NCBI RefSeq assembly: GCF_001693815.1
Contig: NZ_MBQD01000020.1
Span: forward strand, 248,001-312,000
Direction of reading: 5' to 3'
Origin: Tessaracoccus lapidicaptus
GTDB lineage: Bacteria > Actinomycetota > Actinomycetes > Propionibacteriales > Propionibacteriaceae
Length of the DNA stretch: 64,000 nt
The notes under the pieces were generated by a model that did no database searches, had not been told where the DNA came from, and saw only the letters and a list, made by a program, of their open reading frames with translations. Below are positions 51,229 through 58,860 of this stretch, in pieces (position 1 is the stretch's first letter; the number at the start of each line of letters is the position of its first letter). The translations under genes and the position numbers were made by a program.

Positions 51229-53280
51229 ATGATTTCTCGACGGTCCTTCATCGCCTTCAGCGGTGCAGGCGCACTGACGCTCTTCGTCGTGGACGGGATG
51301 GGAGCGCCCGTCGCCGTCGCTGCCCTCCGCGGCGGCACGTTGCGGCCCAACAAGATCCGCAAGTACCGCTCACCCCTCCTCGTCCCGCCCGCGATGCCGC
51401 TGGCTGCGGAGCAGCGCGACGGTGTCGACGTGTACGAGATCTCCCTGCGGCAATTCGAGCAGCAGATCCTGCCGGAGCCGCATCCGGCCACGACGGTCTG
51501 GGGATACGGACCGACCGAGGGTGGCGTCTTCCACGCGCCGTCGCTGACCATCGAGGCAGCGGTGGGCCGACCCGTATTGGTCACGTGGCGCAACGAACTC
51601 GTCACCGTCGGCGGGGAGCCTTTGCCGCACCTGCTGCCCGTGGATCCGACGCTGCACTGGGCCAACCCGCCCGGGGGCGAAGACGGTCGCGACGAGGCGC
51701 CGGATTTCCGGGGCCTCACCTACGTGCCGTCCGCGGACCCCTCGGAGGCCGAGTCGCTGCCGGCGGGCAGCTACACCCGCTACTGGGGACCGGTGCCGAT
51801 GGTCACTCACCTGCACGGCGCCGTCGGCGTGGGGGAGCATTCGGACGGCTACCCCGAGGCCTGGTATCTGCCGGCGGTGGAGCTTCCCGACGGTTACGCG
51901 GCCGTCGGATCCTGGTACGAGCAGTTCCGTGGGGAGGCTGCCGCGGCCACCGGCGTCGACTGGGAGCCGGGGAGTGCCGTCTGCCTCTATCCCAACGACT
52001 CCCGGCCCGCGGCGCTCTGGTTCCACGACCACACGCTGGGTATGACCCGACTCAACGTGTACGCGGGCCCGGCCGGCTTCTATCTCCTGCGAGACACGCC
52101 CCACGAGGGCATCACCGTCGCCGGATCCGGCGAAGCGGCCGAGCTGCCGGGGCCCGCGCCCCACCTCGGTGACGACCCGGACGCGACCTACCTGGAGATC
52201 CCGCTCGCGATCCAGGACAGATCGTTCAACGACGACGGCTCGCTGTTCTACCCCGACGCTCGAGCATTCTTCGACGACACGGCCAGCGGCTTCATCCCGG
52301 ACGACGAGCACGTGCCTCCGATCTGGAATCCGGAGTTCTTCGGCAACGTCATGATCGTCAACGGGCGCGCCTGGCCGTTCCACACGGTCGAGCAGCGTCG
52401 GTACCGGTTCCGGGTGCTCAACGGCTGCCAGTCGAGGTTCCTCATCCTCGACTTCTCCCCGCTGCCCGGCGTGTCCGTCTGGCAGATCGGCAACGAGGGC
52501 GGGCTGCTCACCGCGCCGGTGGACATCACGACCCACGTCAAGAACCGCGTGCTGCTTGGGCCGGCGGAACGCGCCGACCTCATCGTCGACTTCACCGACG
52601 TGCCGGTCGGGGACTACCCCCTGAACAACCTGGGACCGGACGCCCCCTTCGGGGGCTCCCGCTTCAAGGCGGCGGATCCCTCAGCGGCAGGCCGCATCAT
52701 GCAGTTCCGGGTCCGCCCCGCTACGTCGCCGGACACGTCGACGCCCCCGGCGCAACTGGTGCTCCCACCGGTGCCGCGGGTTGAGGGCGACCCCGCTATC
52801 AGGCGGTTGGCACTGCTCGAGATGATGGCCCCGACGCTCGGGGTGCCGGTGGCGGCGATGCTCGGCGTCGTCGACGGTGACCCCGCCGAGGAGCCCTCAC
52901 CCGCCCGGCACGTCATGTGGGGAGACGATGTCGTCGTCGATCCGGTCGCCGGCACGACCGAGATCTGGGAGCTCTACAACGCGACCATGGACGCCCATCC
53001 CGTCCATCTCCACGAGGTGACGTTCGAGGTGGTCGACCGGCAGCCGATCACCGTCACGGAAGGGATGACGCCGACGGTGATTCTGACGCCAGGGTCCTAC
53101 CCGCGACCGCCCGAGCGGTGGGAGACGGGCCGGAAGGAGACGGTCATCGCGTATCCGGGCGAAGTCACGCGGCTCAAGGCTCGATTCGAGGTGCCCGGGC
53201 GCTTCGTCTGGCACTGCCACATCCTCGAGCATGAGGACAACGAGATGATGCTGCCCTTCGTGATCCGCCCGGCCGACTGA
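51229..53280 (+). CDS. Multicopper oxidase, CotA/bilirubin-oxidase-like, Tat-exported
   Basis: This 683-residue protein starts with a twin-arginine signal (SRRSFIAFSG, R4-R5) and a likely cleavage after AVA near residue 31. All copper motifs are present: THLHGA (about 193), WFHDHTLG (about 263), HPVHLHEV (about 588) and HCHILEHEDNEMM (about 661) with a methionine as axial ligand of the type 1 copper. The pattern is that of CotA laccase and related bilirubin or phenol oxidases. It would act outside the membrane on phenols, metals or copper(I). ATG 51229 follows GGAGGGGGAG. It stands alone and ends at a bidirectional terminator. Confidence 0.93.
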   Translation: MISRRSFIAFSGAGALTLFVVDGMGAPVAVAALRGGTLRPNKIRKYRSPLLVPPAMPLAAEQRDGVDVYEISLRQFEQQILPEPHPATTVWGYGPTEGGVFHAPSLTIEAAVGRPVLVTWRNELVTVGGEPLPHLLPVDPTLHWANPPGGEDGRDEAPDFRGLTYVPSADPSEAESLPAGSYTRYWGPVPMVTHLHGAVGVGEHSDGYPEAWYLPAVELPDGYAAVGSWYEQFRGEAAAATGVDWEPGSAVCLYPNDSRPAALWFHDHTLGMTRLNVYAGPAGFYLLRDTPHEGITVAGSGEAAELPGPAPHLGDDPDATYLEIPLAIQDRSFNDDGSLFYPDARAFFDDTASGFIPDDEHVPPIWNPEFFGNVMIVNGRAWPFHTVEQRRYRFRVLNGCQSRFLILDFSPLPGVSVWQIGNEGGLLTAPVDITTHVKNRVLLGPAERADLIVDFTDVPVGDYPLNNLGPDAPFGGSRFKAADPSAAGRIMQFRVRPATSPDTSTPPAQLVLPPVPRVEGDPAIRRLALLEMMAPTLGVPVAAMLGVVDGDPAEEPSPARHVMWGDDVVVDPVAGTTEIWELYNATMDAHPVHLHEVTFEVVDRQPITVTEGMTPTVILTPGSYPRPPERWETGRKETVIAYPGEVTRLKARFEVPGRFVWHCHILEHEDNEMMLPFVIRPAD

Positions 53281-53293
53281 GCCGCGGGCATGA

Positions 53294-53328
53294 CGCGGCC
53301 CCCGCCGGATGATCCGACGGGGGCCGCG
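53294..53328. terminator. Bidirectional terminator between the oxidase and the csp gene
   Basis: An 11-base-pair GC stem (53294–53304 and 53318–53328) encloses a 13-base loop that contains a small inner TCCGA/CCGGA pairing. It lies between two convergent genes, 13 bases after the oxidase stop and 38 bases beyond the csp stop. Confidence 0.7.
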
Positions 53329-53366
53329 ATGTTCAGGGCTGGGGCGTCACCGCCCGCGAGCCGTCC

Positions 53367-53570
53367 TCAGAGGGGGCGAATGTTCGCCGCCTGCAGGCCC
53401 TTGGGCCCACGCTCAGTCTCGTATTCCACCTTCTGGTTCTCCTCGAGGTTCCGGTGTCCCGTCCCCTGAATCGCGCTGAAGTGCGCGAACACGTCCGCCG
53501 AGCCGTCATCGGGAGCGATGAAGCCGTAGCCCTTGTCGGAGTTGAACCATTTCACGGTGCCAGTGGCCAT
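53367..53570 (-). CDS. Cold-shock protein (CspA family)
   Basis: This 67-residue single-strand nucleic-acid chaperone has the two RNP motifs KGYGFIA and DVFAHFSAI, with W8 in VKWFN. The end ([10 protein letters not shown]) is typical. ATG 53570 (MATGTVKW) follows AAGGAAT; the nine-residue upward extension does not match the family. A TAGGAT hexamer near 53,625 on the minus strand may be its -10 box and would give a leader of roughly 45–50 bases. Confidence 0.95.
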   Translation of the reverse strand: MATGTVKWFNSDKGYGFIAPDDGSADVFAHFSAIQGTGHRNLEENQKVEYETERGPKGLQAANIRPL

Positions 53571-53665
53571 GCCGTTATTCCTTCGTACCTGGACCACAGG
53601 GTGTGGCCGCTATCGGTAATCCTATGCCATGAATGGCGCAGATGCGGCACTCTGCGCCGAGGAAC

Positions 53666-53671
53666 TACGAT
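53666..53671 (+). promoter_or_regulatory. Leaderless-type promoter of ktrB
   Basis: TACGAT ends seven bases before the ktrB ATG at 53679. No ribosome site is seen, which fits a leaderless mRNA. Confidence 0.5.
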
Positions 53672-53678
53672 CTGGACC

Positions 53679-55019
53679 ATGCGCCTCACACGGTGGCTGG
53701 GCCATCCGACCCGGGTCGTCCCCGCCGTCTACCTCCTCGGAGTGGCCGTCGGCACGGCCTTGCTGATGCTCCCACCGGCCACCGCGGACGGCAGGGGAGC
53801 GCCCCTCCTCCACGCGAGCTTCACCGCGGTGTCTGCCATCTGCATTACCGGATTGACTACTGTCGATACCGCGACCTTCTGGAGCCCGTTCGGGCAGTTC
53901 ATCATCATGCTGCTCATCCAAGTGGGCGGGTTCGGCATCGTCGCCCTCGCCAGTCTGCTGACACTGGTGGCGACGGGCCGGCTGTCGCTGCAGGGGTCCT
54001 TGGTCGCAGGCCAGGAACTGCGTACGGGTGTCGGCGGCGTGTTGCGCGTGCCGAAAATGATCGCGGCGGTGATGTTGAGCGCCGAGGCGGTCATCGCGCT
54101 GGCACTGACACTCGCCTTCCGGCAGCACACCGACAGCTGGGGCACAGCCGTGTGGTGGGGGGTGTTCCACTCGGTGTCAGCGTTCAACAACGCCGGCTTC
54201 GCCCTGTTCAGCGACAACCTGATGAGCTTCGTCAGCGATCCCGCGGTCATCCTGCCGATCTGCCTCGCGGTCGTCGTCGGCGGCCTCGGCTTCCCGGTGC
54301 TGATCGAGATCGGCCGCCGGATCCGTCGCCCGCGCCAGACGCCGCTGTGGTCCTCGCACACCCGGCTCACGTTGATCGGCACGGGCTCGTTGCTCGCCAT
54401 CGGCGCGGTCGTGTTCGCGCTGGCCGAATGGAACAACCCCGACACCCTCGGCCAGCTGAGCCTCGCCGACCGGCTCCTGGCCACCGTCGCCGGGGCCGTG
54501 TTCCCGCGCACCGCCGGCTTCAACCACATCGACTACGGCGTCGCGAACGAGTCGACGCTCGGCCTCTACTACGTGCTCATGTTCATCGGCGGCGGCTCCG
54601 TCGGCACGGCCGGTGGAGTCAAGGTCGGCACCGTCGGCATCATCCTCGCGACCGTCCTGGCCGAACTGCGCGGCGAGAACCAGGTCATCGTCGGTCGCCG
54701 CGCGGTCCCGTCCACGGTGCAGCGGTCCGCGTTGGCCGTCGTCGCGCTCGGCGTGTTCACCGTCATCCTCGCCACGTTCTTCATCGTCGTCGACGACCGC
54801 TTCACGCTCCAGCAGGTGCTGTTCGAGACCATCTCGGCGTTCGGCACCGTGGGTCTGTCGACCGGCATCACGCCGCATCTTCGACCCGAGTCGCTCATGG
54901 TCCTCATGCTGCTGATGTACCTCGGCCGCGTCGGCACCGTCTCGGTCGCCACGGCGCTCGCCATCCGCGTCCGCCACCGCCACTACGTCCTACCGGAGGA
55001 GCATCCCATTGTTGGGTAG
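53679..55019 (+). CDS. ktrB: Potassium uptake membrane subunit, Ktr/Trk type
   Basis: This 446-residue protein has the four repeated membrane–pore–membrane units of the TrkH/KtrB family. The filter glycines lie in CITGLT, FNNAGF, RTAGFN and GTVGLS. The size and the short C-terminus fit KtrB rather than the longer TrkH. It forms a K+ (possibly Na+-driven) channel under control of the RCK ring encoded by the next gene. ATG 53679 is supported by a -10 hexamer seven bases upstream. Confidence 0.92.
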   Translation: MRLTRWLGHPTRVVPAVYLLGVAVGTALLMLPPATADGRGAPLLHASFTAVSAICITGLTTVDTATFWSPFGQFIIMLLIQVGGFGIVALASLLTLVATGRLSLQGSLVAGQELRTGVGGVLRVPKMIAAVMLSAEAVIALALTLAFRQHTDSWGTAVWWGVFHSVSAFNNAGFALFSDNLMSFVSDPAVILPICLAVVVGGLGFPVLIEIGRRIRRPRQTPLWSSHTRLTLIGTGSLLAIGAVVFALAEWNNPDTLGQLSLADRLLATVAGAVFPRTAGFNHIDYGVANESTLGLYYVLMFIGGGSVGTAGGVKVGTVGIILATVLAELRGENQVIVGRRAVPSTVQRSALAVVALGVFTVILATFFIVVDDRFTLQQVLFETISAFGTVGLSTGITPHLRPESLMVLMLLMYLGRVGTVSVATALAIRVRHRHYVLPEEHPIVG

Positions 55020-55683
55020 AGCAGATCAACGCAACACGGACGAGACCGTCCTGGTCGTCGGGCTGGGGTTGTTCGGGTCGGCGACGTGCCGGGCCCTCCT
55101 CGACATGGGGGTGCCGTTCGTCGCGGTCACGGAGGACGCGGCGCTCGCCACCCGATACTCAGACGAGTTTCCGCACGTCATCCAGATGGACCCCTCCGAC
55201 CGTGAGGCCTTGGAGCAGATCGGCATCGAGCAGATCCCGAAGGCGGTGGTGGGCCTCAGCAAGGTGGAGCTGTCCATCATGACGGTCCTCGCCCTCTCGG
55301 AGCTGGGCGTGCGGGAGATCTGGGCCCGCGCGGCGACGCGCGAGCACGGCGCGATCCTCGAACGCATCGGGGCCCACCACGTCGTCTACTCGGAGGCCTC
55401 GACGGGGCGACGCGTCGCCCACGCCGTGTCCGGGTTCATGATCGACTACTTCGAGTTCGAGGACGGGTTCGCCATCGCCCGAACCCGGGCGCCGAAACTG
55501 ACCTGGCACAAGACGCTGCGCGAGTCCATGGTGCGCACGCACAACCAGATCACGGTGGTCGGCGTGAAGCGACCCCGCCAGGACTTCATCTACGCCGTGC
55601 CCGAGACGGTGATCGAGCCCGGCGACGAATTGATCGTGTCGGGCCGGGTCAACCACGTGGATGCGTTCTGCCGGCTGCGCTGA
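55009..55683 (+). CDS. ktrA: Potassium uptake regulatory subunit (RCK), KtrA-like
   Basis: This 224-residue cytoplasmic protein has one RCK-N Rossmann domain (VVGLGLFGSATCRALLDMG, about 13–31) and one RCK-C domain (VVGVKRPRQDFIY and EPGDELIVSG). A single copy of each is the KtrA layout; TrkA proteins have two. It binds ATP/ADP and gates KtrB. The start is TTG 55009, eight bases after GGAGGA, and it overlaps ktrB by 11 bases. The convergent osmoprotectant operon ends three bases later. Confidence 0.9.
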   Translation: MLGRADQRNTDETVLVVGLGLFGSATCRALLDMGVPFVAVTEDAALATRYSDEFPHVIQMDPSDREALEQIGIEQIPKAVVGLSKVELSIMTVLALSELGVREIWARAATREHGAILERIGAHHVVYSEASTGRRVAHAVSGFMIDYFEFEDGFAIARTRAPKLTWHKTLRESMVRTHNQITVVGVKRPRQDFIYAVPETVIEPGDELIVSGRVNHVDAFCRLR

Positions 55684-55686
55684 GCG

Positions 55687-56619
55687 TCAGGCCATGTCCT
55701 CCTGCTCCAGCCAGTCGCGCGCGATGTCGGCTGCCGGGGCCTGTTCCTCGACGCTGCGGGCGTTGAGCTCCACGAGTTCCTCCGGGGCCATGGCCTCGCT
55801 CACCGCGTCGATGATCGCGGCGGCGTTGTCGTCGACGTCCTCGCTGGCCACGGGGACCAGGTGGGAGGCCAGGAAGAGGCCGCCGTCGTCCTCGAGTGAC
55901 ACCAGGTCGTTGGTGGCGATCGACGGGTCGGCCGTGTAGATGATCGCCAGCTGGATGTCCCCGTCTTTCAGCGCCTTGACCGTGAGCGGGCCTCCGCCGT
56001 CCTCGATGGGGGTGAAGCCGACCTCGATGCCGTACTTGTCCATGAGGCCGCGCGGGCCGTTGGGGCGCGTCTCCGCCTCGGAGTTCGCGCCGAGGGTCAG
56101 GGGAGTGGTGACCTTCTCGAGGTCCGAGACCTTCTCCAGACCCCACTCGTCGGCGAACTCGCGCGTGACCACGTACGAGTCCTGGTCCGTGGCATCGGAC
56201 TGCGCGAGGACGCGCAGGCCCTCGGGAACGGCCTCCTGGAGCTCCGTGTAGACGTCGTCGGTCAGGCGCGCGTCGGTCTCGCCCTGCCAGTACTGCAGCA
56301 GCGGTCCGCTGTACTCGGGGAACAGGTCGATGCTGCCTGCCTCGATCTCGGGGAGGTAGGCCTCGCGCTGACCGATGCGGAACTGGCGTTCCACCTCGTA
56401 GCCCTCAGCCTCGAGCGCCTGCGCGTAGATCTCGGCCACGATCTCGTTGGAGTAGTAGTCCTGCGAGCCGATGACGATGGGGTCGGCCGAGGCGGCCGGG
56501 GCCGAGGACGCGGGAGCGTCGGTCGCCGACGGCGAGGCGAGCGGGTCGCCGCCCCCGCAGGCGGCGAGGCCGAGCGCCGCGCTGAGGGCGAGGGGGATGA
56601 GCAGGTGAGGATGGTTCAT
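55687..56619 (-). CDS. Osmoprotectant ABC transporter substrate-binding lipoprotein
   Basis: This 310-residue protein has a signal ending in the lipobox LAAC (lipid cysteine at residue 21) and a Ser/Ala/Pro linker. The OpuAC/ProX-like domain follows with IVIGSQDYYSNEIVAEIYAQALEAEGY in adjoining motifs, FPEYSG and DGDIQLAIIYTADPSI. Glycine betaine, choline or carnitine are likely ligands. It is the last gene of a four-gene ABC operon. ATG 56619 follows AAGGACC and overlaps the permease gene by four bases. Confidence 0.88.
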   Translation of the reverse strand: MNHPHLLIPLALSAALGLAACGGGDPLASPSATDAPASSAPAASADPIVIGSQDYYSNEIVAEIYAQALEAEGYEVERQFRIGQREAYLPEIEAGSIDLFPEYSGPLLQYWQGETDARLTDDVYTELQEAVPEGLRVLAQSDATDQDSYVVTREFADEWGLEKVSDLEKVTTPLTLGANSEAETRPNGPRGLMDKYGIEVGFTPIEDGGGPLTVKALKDGDIQLAIIYTADPSIATNDLVSLEDDGGLFLASHLVPVASEDVDDNAAAIIDAVSEAMAPEELVELNARSVEEQAPAADIARDWLEQEDMA

Positions 56620-57326
56620 GGATGGTCCTTCCGGGAGGGTCTGCGTCCTGAGGGGTCGGAGGTGTGGGCGGGGTCGGCCACCCGGCGGGCGGCCCGCTGG
56701 AGCGCGGCGAGGAGCAGCTCCAGCGCCAGGGCGAGCGCGATCACGATCAGCGACCCGGCGAGCATCTGTGCGTAGTCCCTGGTCTTGAGGCCGGCGAAGA
56801 GATACCGGCCGAGTCCGTAGTCGGAAGTGTAGGCGGCGAGCGTGGCGGTGGCGACGACCTGCAGCGTCGCGGCGCGCAAGCCGCCGACGATGACGGGCAG
56901 GGCAAGGGGGAGCTCGACCAGGACGACGACCTGGCCCGGGCTGAGCCCCACGGCGCGGGCCGCCTGCGGGATGGCCTCGTCGATGGCGAGGAATCCCGAG
57001 TACACGCCGGCCAGCAGGGACGGCACCGCCAGCACCGCCAGGGTCAGCAGCGGTGCCTCCACGCCGATGCCGAGCCAGAGCCCGAAGAGCGTCAGCAGCC
57101 CCAACGAGGGGACGGCCCGCGCACCGCCCATGAGAGCGGCCACCCAGCCCGCGCCGCGGCGGGCGTGCCCGACGAGGATCCCCGCCGGCACGGCGACGAC
57201 CGCACCCAGCAGCACCGCGACCCCCGTCACGGCCAGGTGCTGCGCCGTCCTGGCCGGGATGCCCGCCGGCCCGGACCATCGCCCCTCGACGGCGAGCCAG
57301 GCCCACGCTTCGCTGAGGAGGCTCAT
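56616..57326 (-). CDS. Osmoprotectant ABC transporter permease (second)
   Basis: This 236-residue membrane protein belongs to the OpuCB/YehW family with about five helices. The permease loop is AIDEAIPQAARAVGLSPGQVV near the middle. It pairs with the permease encoded just upstream. The ATG overlaps that gene by four bases. The basic tail (GRRPSRKDHP) faces the cytoplasm. Confidence 0.87.
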   Translation of the reverse strand: MSLLSEAWAWLAVEGRWSGPAGIPARTAQHLAVTGVAVLLGAVVAVPAGILVGHARRGAGWVAALMGGARAVPSLGLLTLFGLWLGIGVEAPLLTLAVLAVPSLLAGVYSGFLAIDEAIPQAARAVGLSPGQVVVLVELPLALPVIVGGLRAATLQVVATATLAAYTSDYGLGRYLFAGLKTRDYAQMLAGSLIVIALALALELLLAALQRAARRVADPAHTSDPSGRRPSRKDHP

Positions 57327-57985
57327 CGCGACACCACCACCGGGCCGCGGGCGCGCCGGGCCGCCCACGGCGTCAGTGCCTTGCCAGCGAGCACGAGGGC
57401 CGCGTCGAGGATCAGGGCGAGCGCGACGGTGACGACGACCCCGGTGACGACCTCGGCGACGATGCCGCGTTGGAATCCGTCGGTGAGGAGGCTGCCGAGG
57501 CTGGGCACTCCGATCAGGGCCCCGATGGTCACCAGTCCCACCGTGGAGACCGTGACGACCCGCACCCCCGCGAGGATCACCGGCAGGGCCAGCGGGAGGT
57601 CGACCCGCCACAGCATGCCCGTGGGGGAGTGCCCGACAGCGACGGCGGCGTCGCGGACGCCGCGATCCACGGCCCCGAAGCCGTCGACGACGCTGCGCAC
57701 CAGCAGCGCCACCCCGTACACGGTGAGCGCCGCGATCATGGTGGCGGATGACCGCAACGGGGTGCCGATCAGGACCGGGATCACGATGAGCAGCGGCAGG
57801 GCAGGCACGGCGTAGAGGAGGGTCGCAGCGGCGAGCAGCGGTCCGCCGACGCGCGGCAGCCGCCACGCCAGCCGACCCAACGGCAGCGCCAGCAGCACGC
57901 TCAAGCCGACCGCCGGCACGGTCAGGACGAGGTGCCCCACGAGCAGTTCGAGGACCTGGGGCCAGTTGCCGGTCAGCCAGGTCAC
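57323..57985 (-). CDS. Osmoprotectant ABC transporter permease (first)
   Basis: This 220-residue permease has about five helices. The loop DRGVRDAAVAVGHSPTGMLWRVDLPLALP, seen as adjoining motifs, contacts the ATPase. It is of the same family as the next permease and about 30% similar by eye, as expected for a heterodimer. It overlaps the ATPase gene by four bases. Confidence 0.87.
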   Translation of the reverse strand: MTWLTGNWPQVLELLVGHLVLTVPAVGLSVLLALPLGRLAWRLPRVGGPLLAAATLLYAVPALPLLIVIPVLIGTPLRSSATMIAALTVYGVALLVRSVVDGFGAVDRGVRDAAVAVGHSPTGMLWRVDLPLALPVILAGVRVVTVSTVGLVTIGALIGVPSLGSLLTDGFQRGIVAEVVTGVVVTVALALILDAALVLAGKALTPWAARRARGPVVVSR

Positions 57986-58791
57986 TCGAGGATCCCCACC
58001 GCGTGCCCCTCCAGGTCCACAGCCACCTGCCGCCCCCCGGAGGTGGCCAGCCGCAGGCTCCGGCGGCCGCGGTCCGCGCCGATGAAGCCCCGCACGAAGT
58101 CGTCGGCCGGCTGCGCCAGGATCTCGACGGAGGTGCCTCGCTGGGCGATCTCCGCCTGCGGGCGGAGCACGATCACCTCATCGCCGAGGCGGAAGGCCTC
58201 GTCGACATCGTGGGTGACGAAGAGGATGGTCTTGCCGAGGTCCGACTGGAGCCGCAGGAGTTCGTCCTGGAGCTCGCGCCGCACCAGCGGGTCGACGGCG
58301 CCGAAGGGTTCATCCATGAGCAGGATGTTCGGGTCGGCGGCCAACGCCCGGGCCACCCCGACCCGCTGCTGCTGACCCCCCGACAACTGCGCCGGATAGC
58401 GCTGGGCCAGTGATTCGTCCAGACCGACACGCCCCAGCAGCTCCAGCGCCCGGCTGCGCGCTGCCCGCCGGGTGGCCCCGGTGAGCAGGGGGACCGTCGC
58501 CACGTTGTCGGCCACCGTCCGGTGGGGGAGCAGCCCGCCGCTCTGCAGCACGTAGCCGATCGAGCGGCGCAGCGCCACGGGATCGCTGTCCCGGACATCG
58601 GCGTCGTCGATGAGGACCCGGCCGCCGGTCGGATCCACCATCCGGTTGACCATCCGCAGCAGGGTGGTCTTGCCGCTGCCGGAGGACCCGAGCAGGACCA
58701 CGCAGCGGTGCGAGGGGACGGTGAGCGAGAAGTCGCGCACCGCGACGGTCCCGTCCGGATAGTGCTTGGCGACGTGCTCGAACTCGATCAC
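57982..58791 (-). CDS. Osmoprotectant ABC transporter ATP-binding protein
   Basis: This 269-residue ATPase has Walker A GSSGSGKTT (about 35–43), signature [15 protein letters not shown], Walker B ILLMDEPFGAVDP and switch FVTHDVDEA. It matches OpuCA/ProV-type proteins, but the tandem CBS domains that sense ionic strength in OpuA are missing; only a short 40-residue tail follows the ATPase core. The start is GTG 58791, six bases after a TAAGCT hexamer on the minus strand. It leads the operon. Confidence 0.9.
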   Translation of the reverse strand: MIEFEHVAKHYPDGTVAVRDFSLTVPSHRCVVLLGSSGSGKTTLLRMVNRMVDPTGGRVLIDDADVRDSDPVALRRSIGYVLQSGGLLPHRTVADNVATVPLLTGATRRAARSRALELLGRVGLDESLAQRYPAQLSGGQQQRVGVARALAADPNILLMDEPFGAVDPLVRRELQDELLRLQSDLGKTILFVTHDVDEAFRLGDEVIVLRPQAEIAQRGTSVEILAQPADDFVRGFIGADRGRRSLRLATSGGRQVAVDLEGHAVGILE

Positions 58792-58797
58792 CCCGTC

Positions 58798-58851
58798 AGC
58801 TTATGCGGCGACACAGGCAGCCGAGTGCGAGTTCGCCGCGAGAGATAGGCT
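58798..58851. promoter_or_regulatory. Divergent leaderless-type promoters, osmoprotectant operon and CYTH–CHAD gene
   Basis: On the minus strand TAAGCT (58803–58798) ends six bases before the ATPase GTG. On the plus strand TAGGCT (58846–58851) ends nine bases before the ATG at 58861, giving a leader of about three bases at most. The spacer is 69 bases. Confidence 0.5.
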
Positions 58852-58860
58852 GGACGGATC

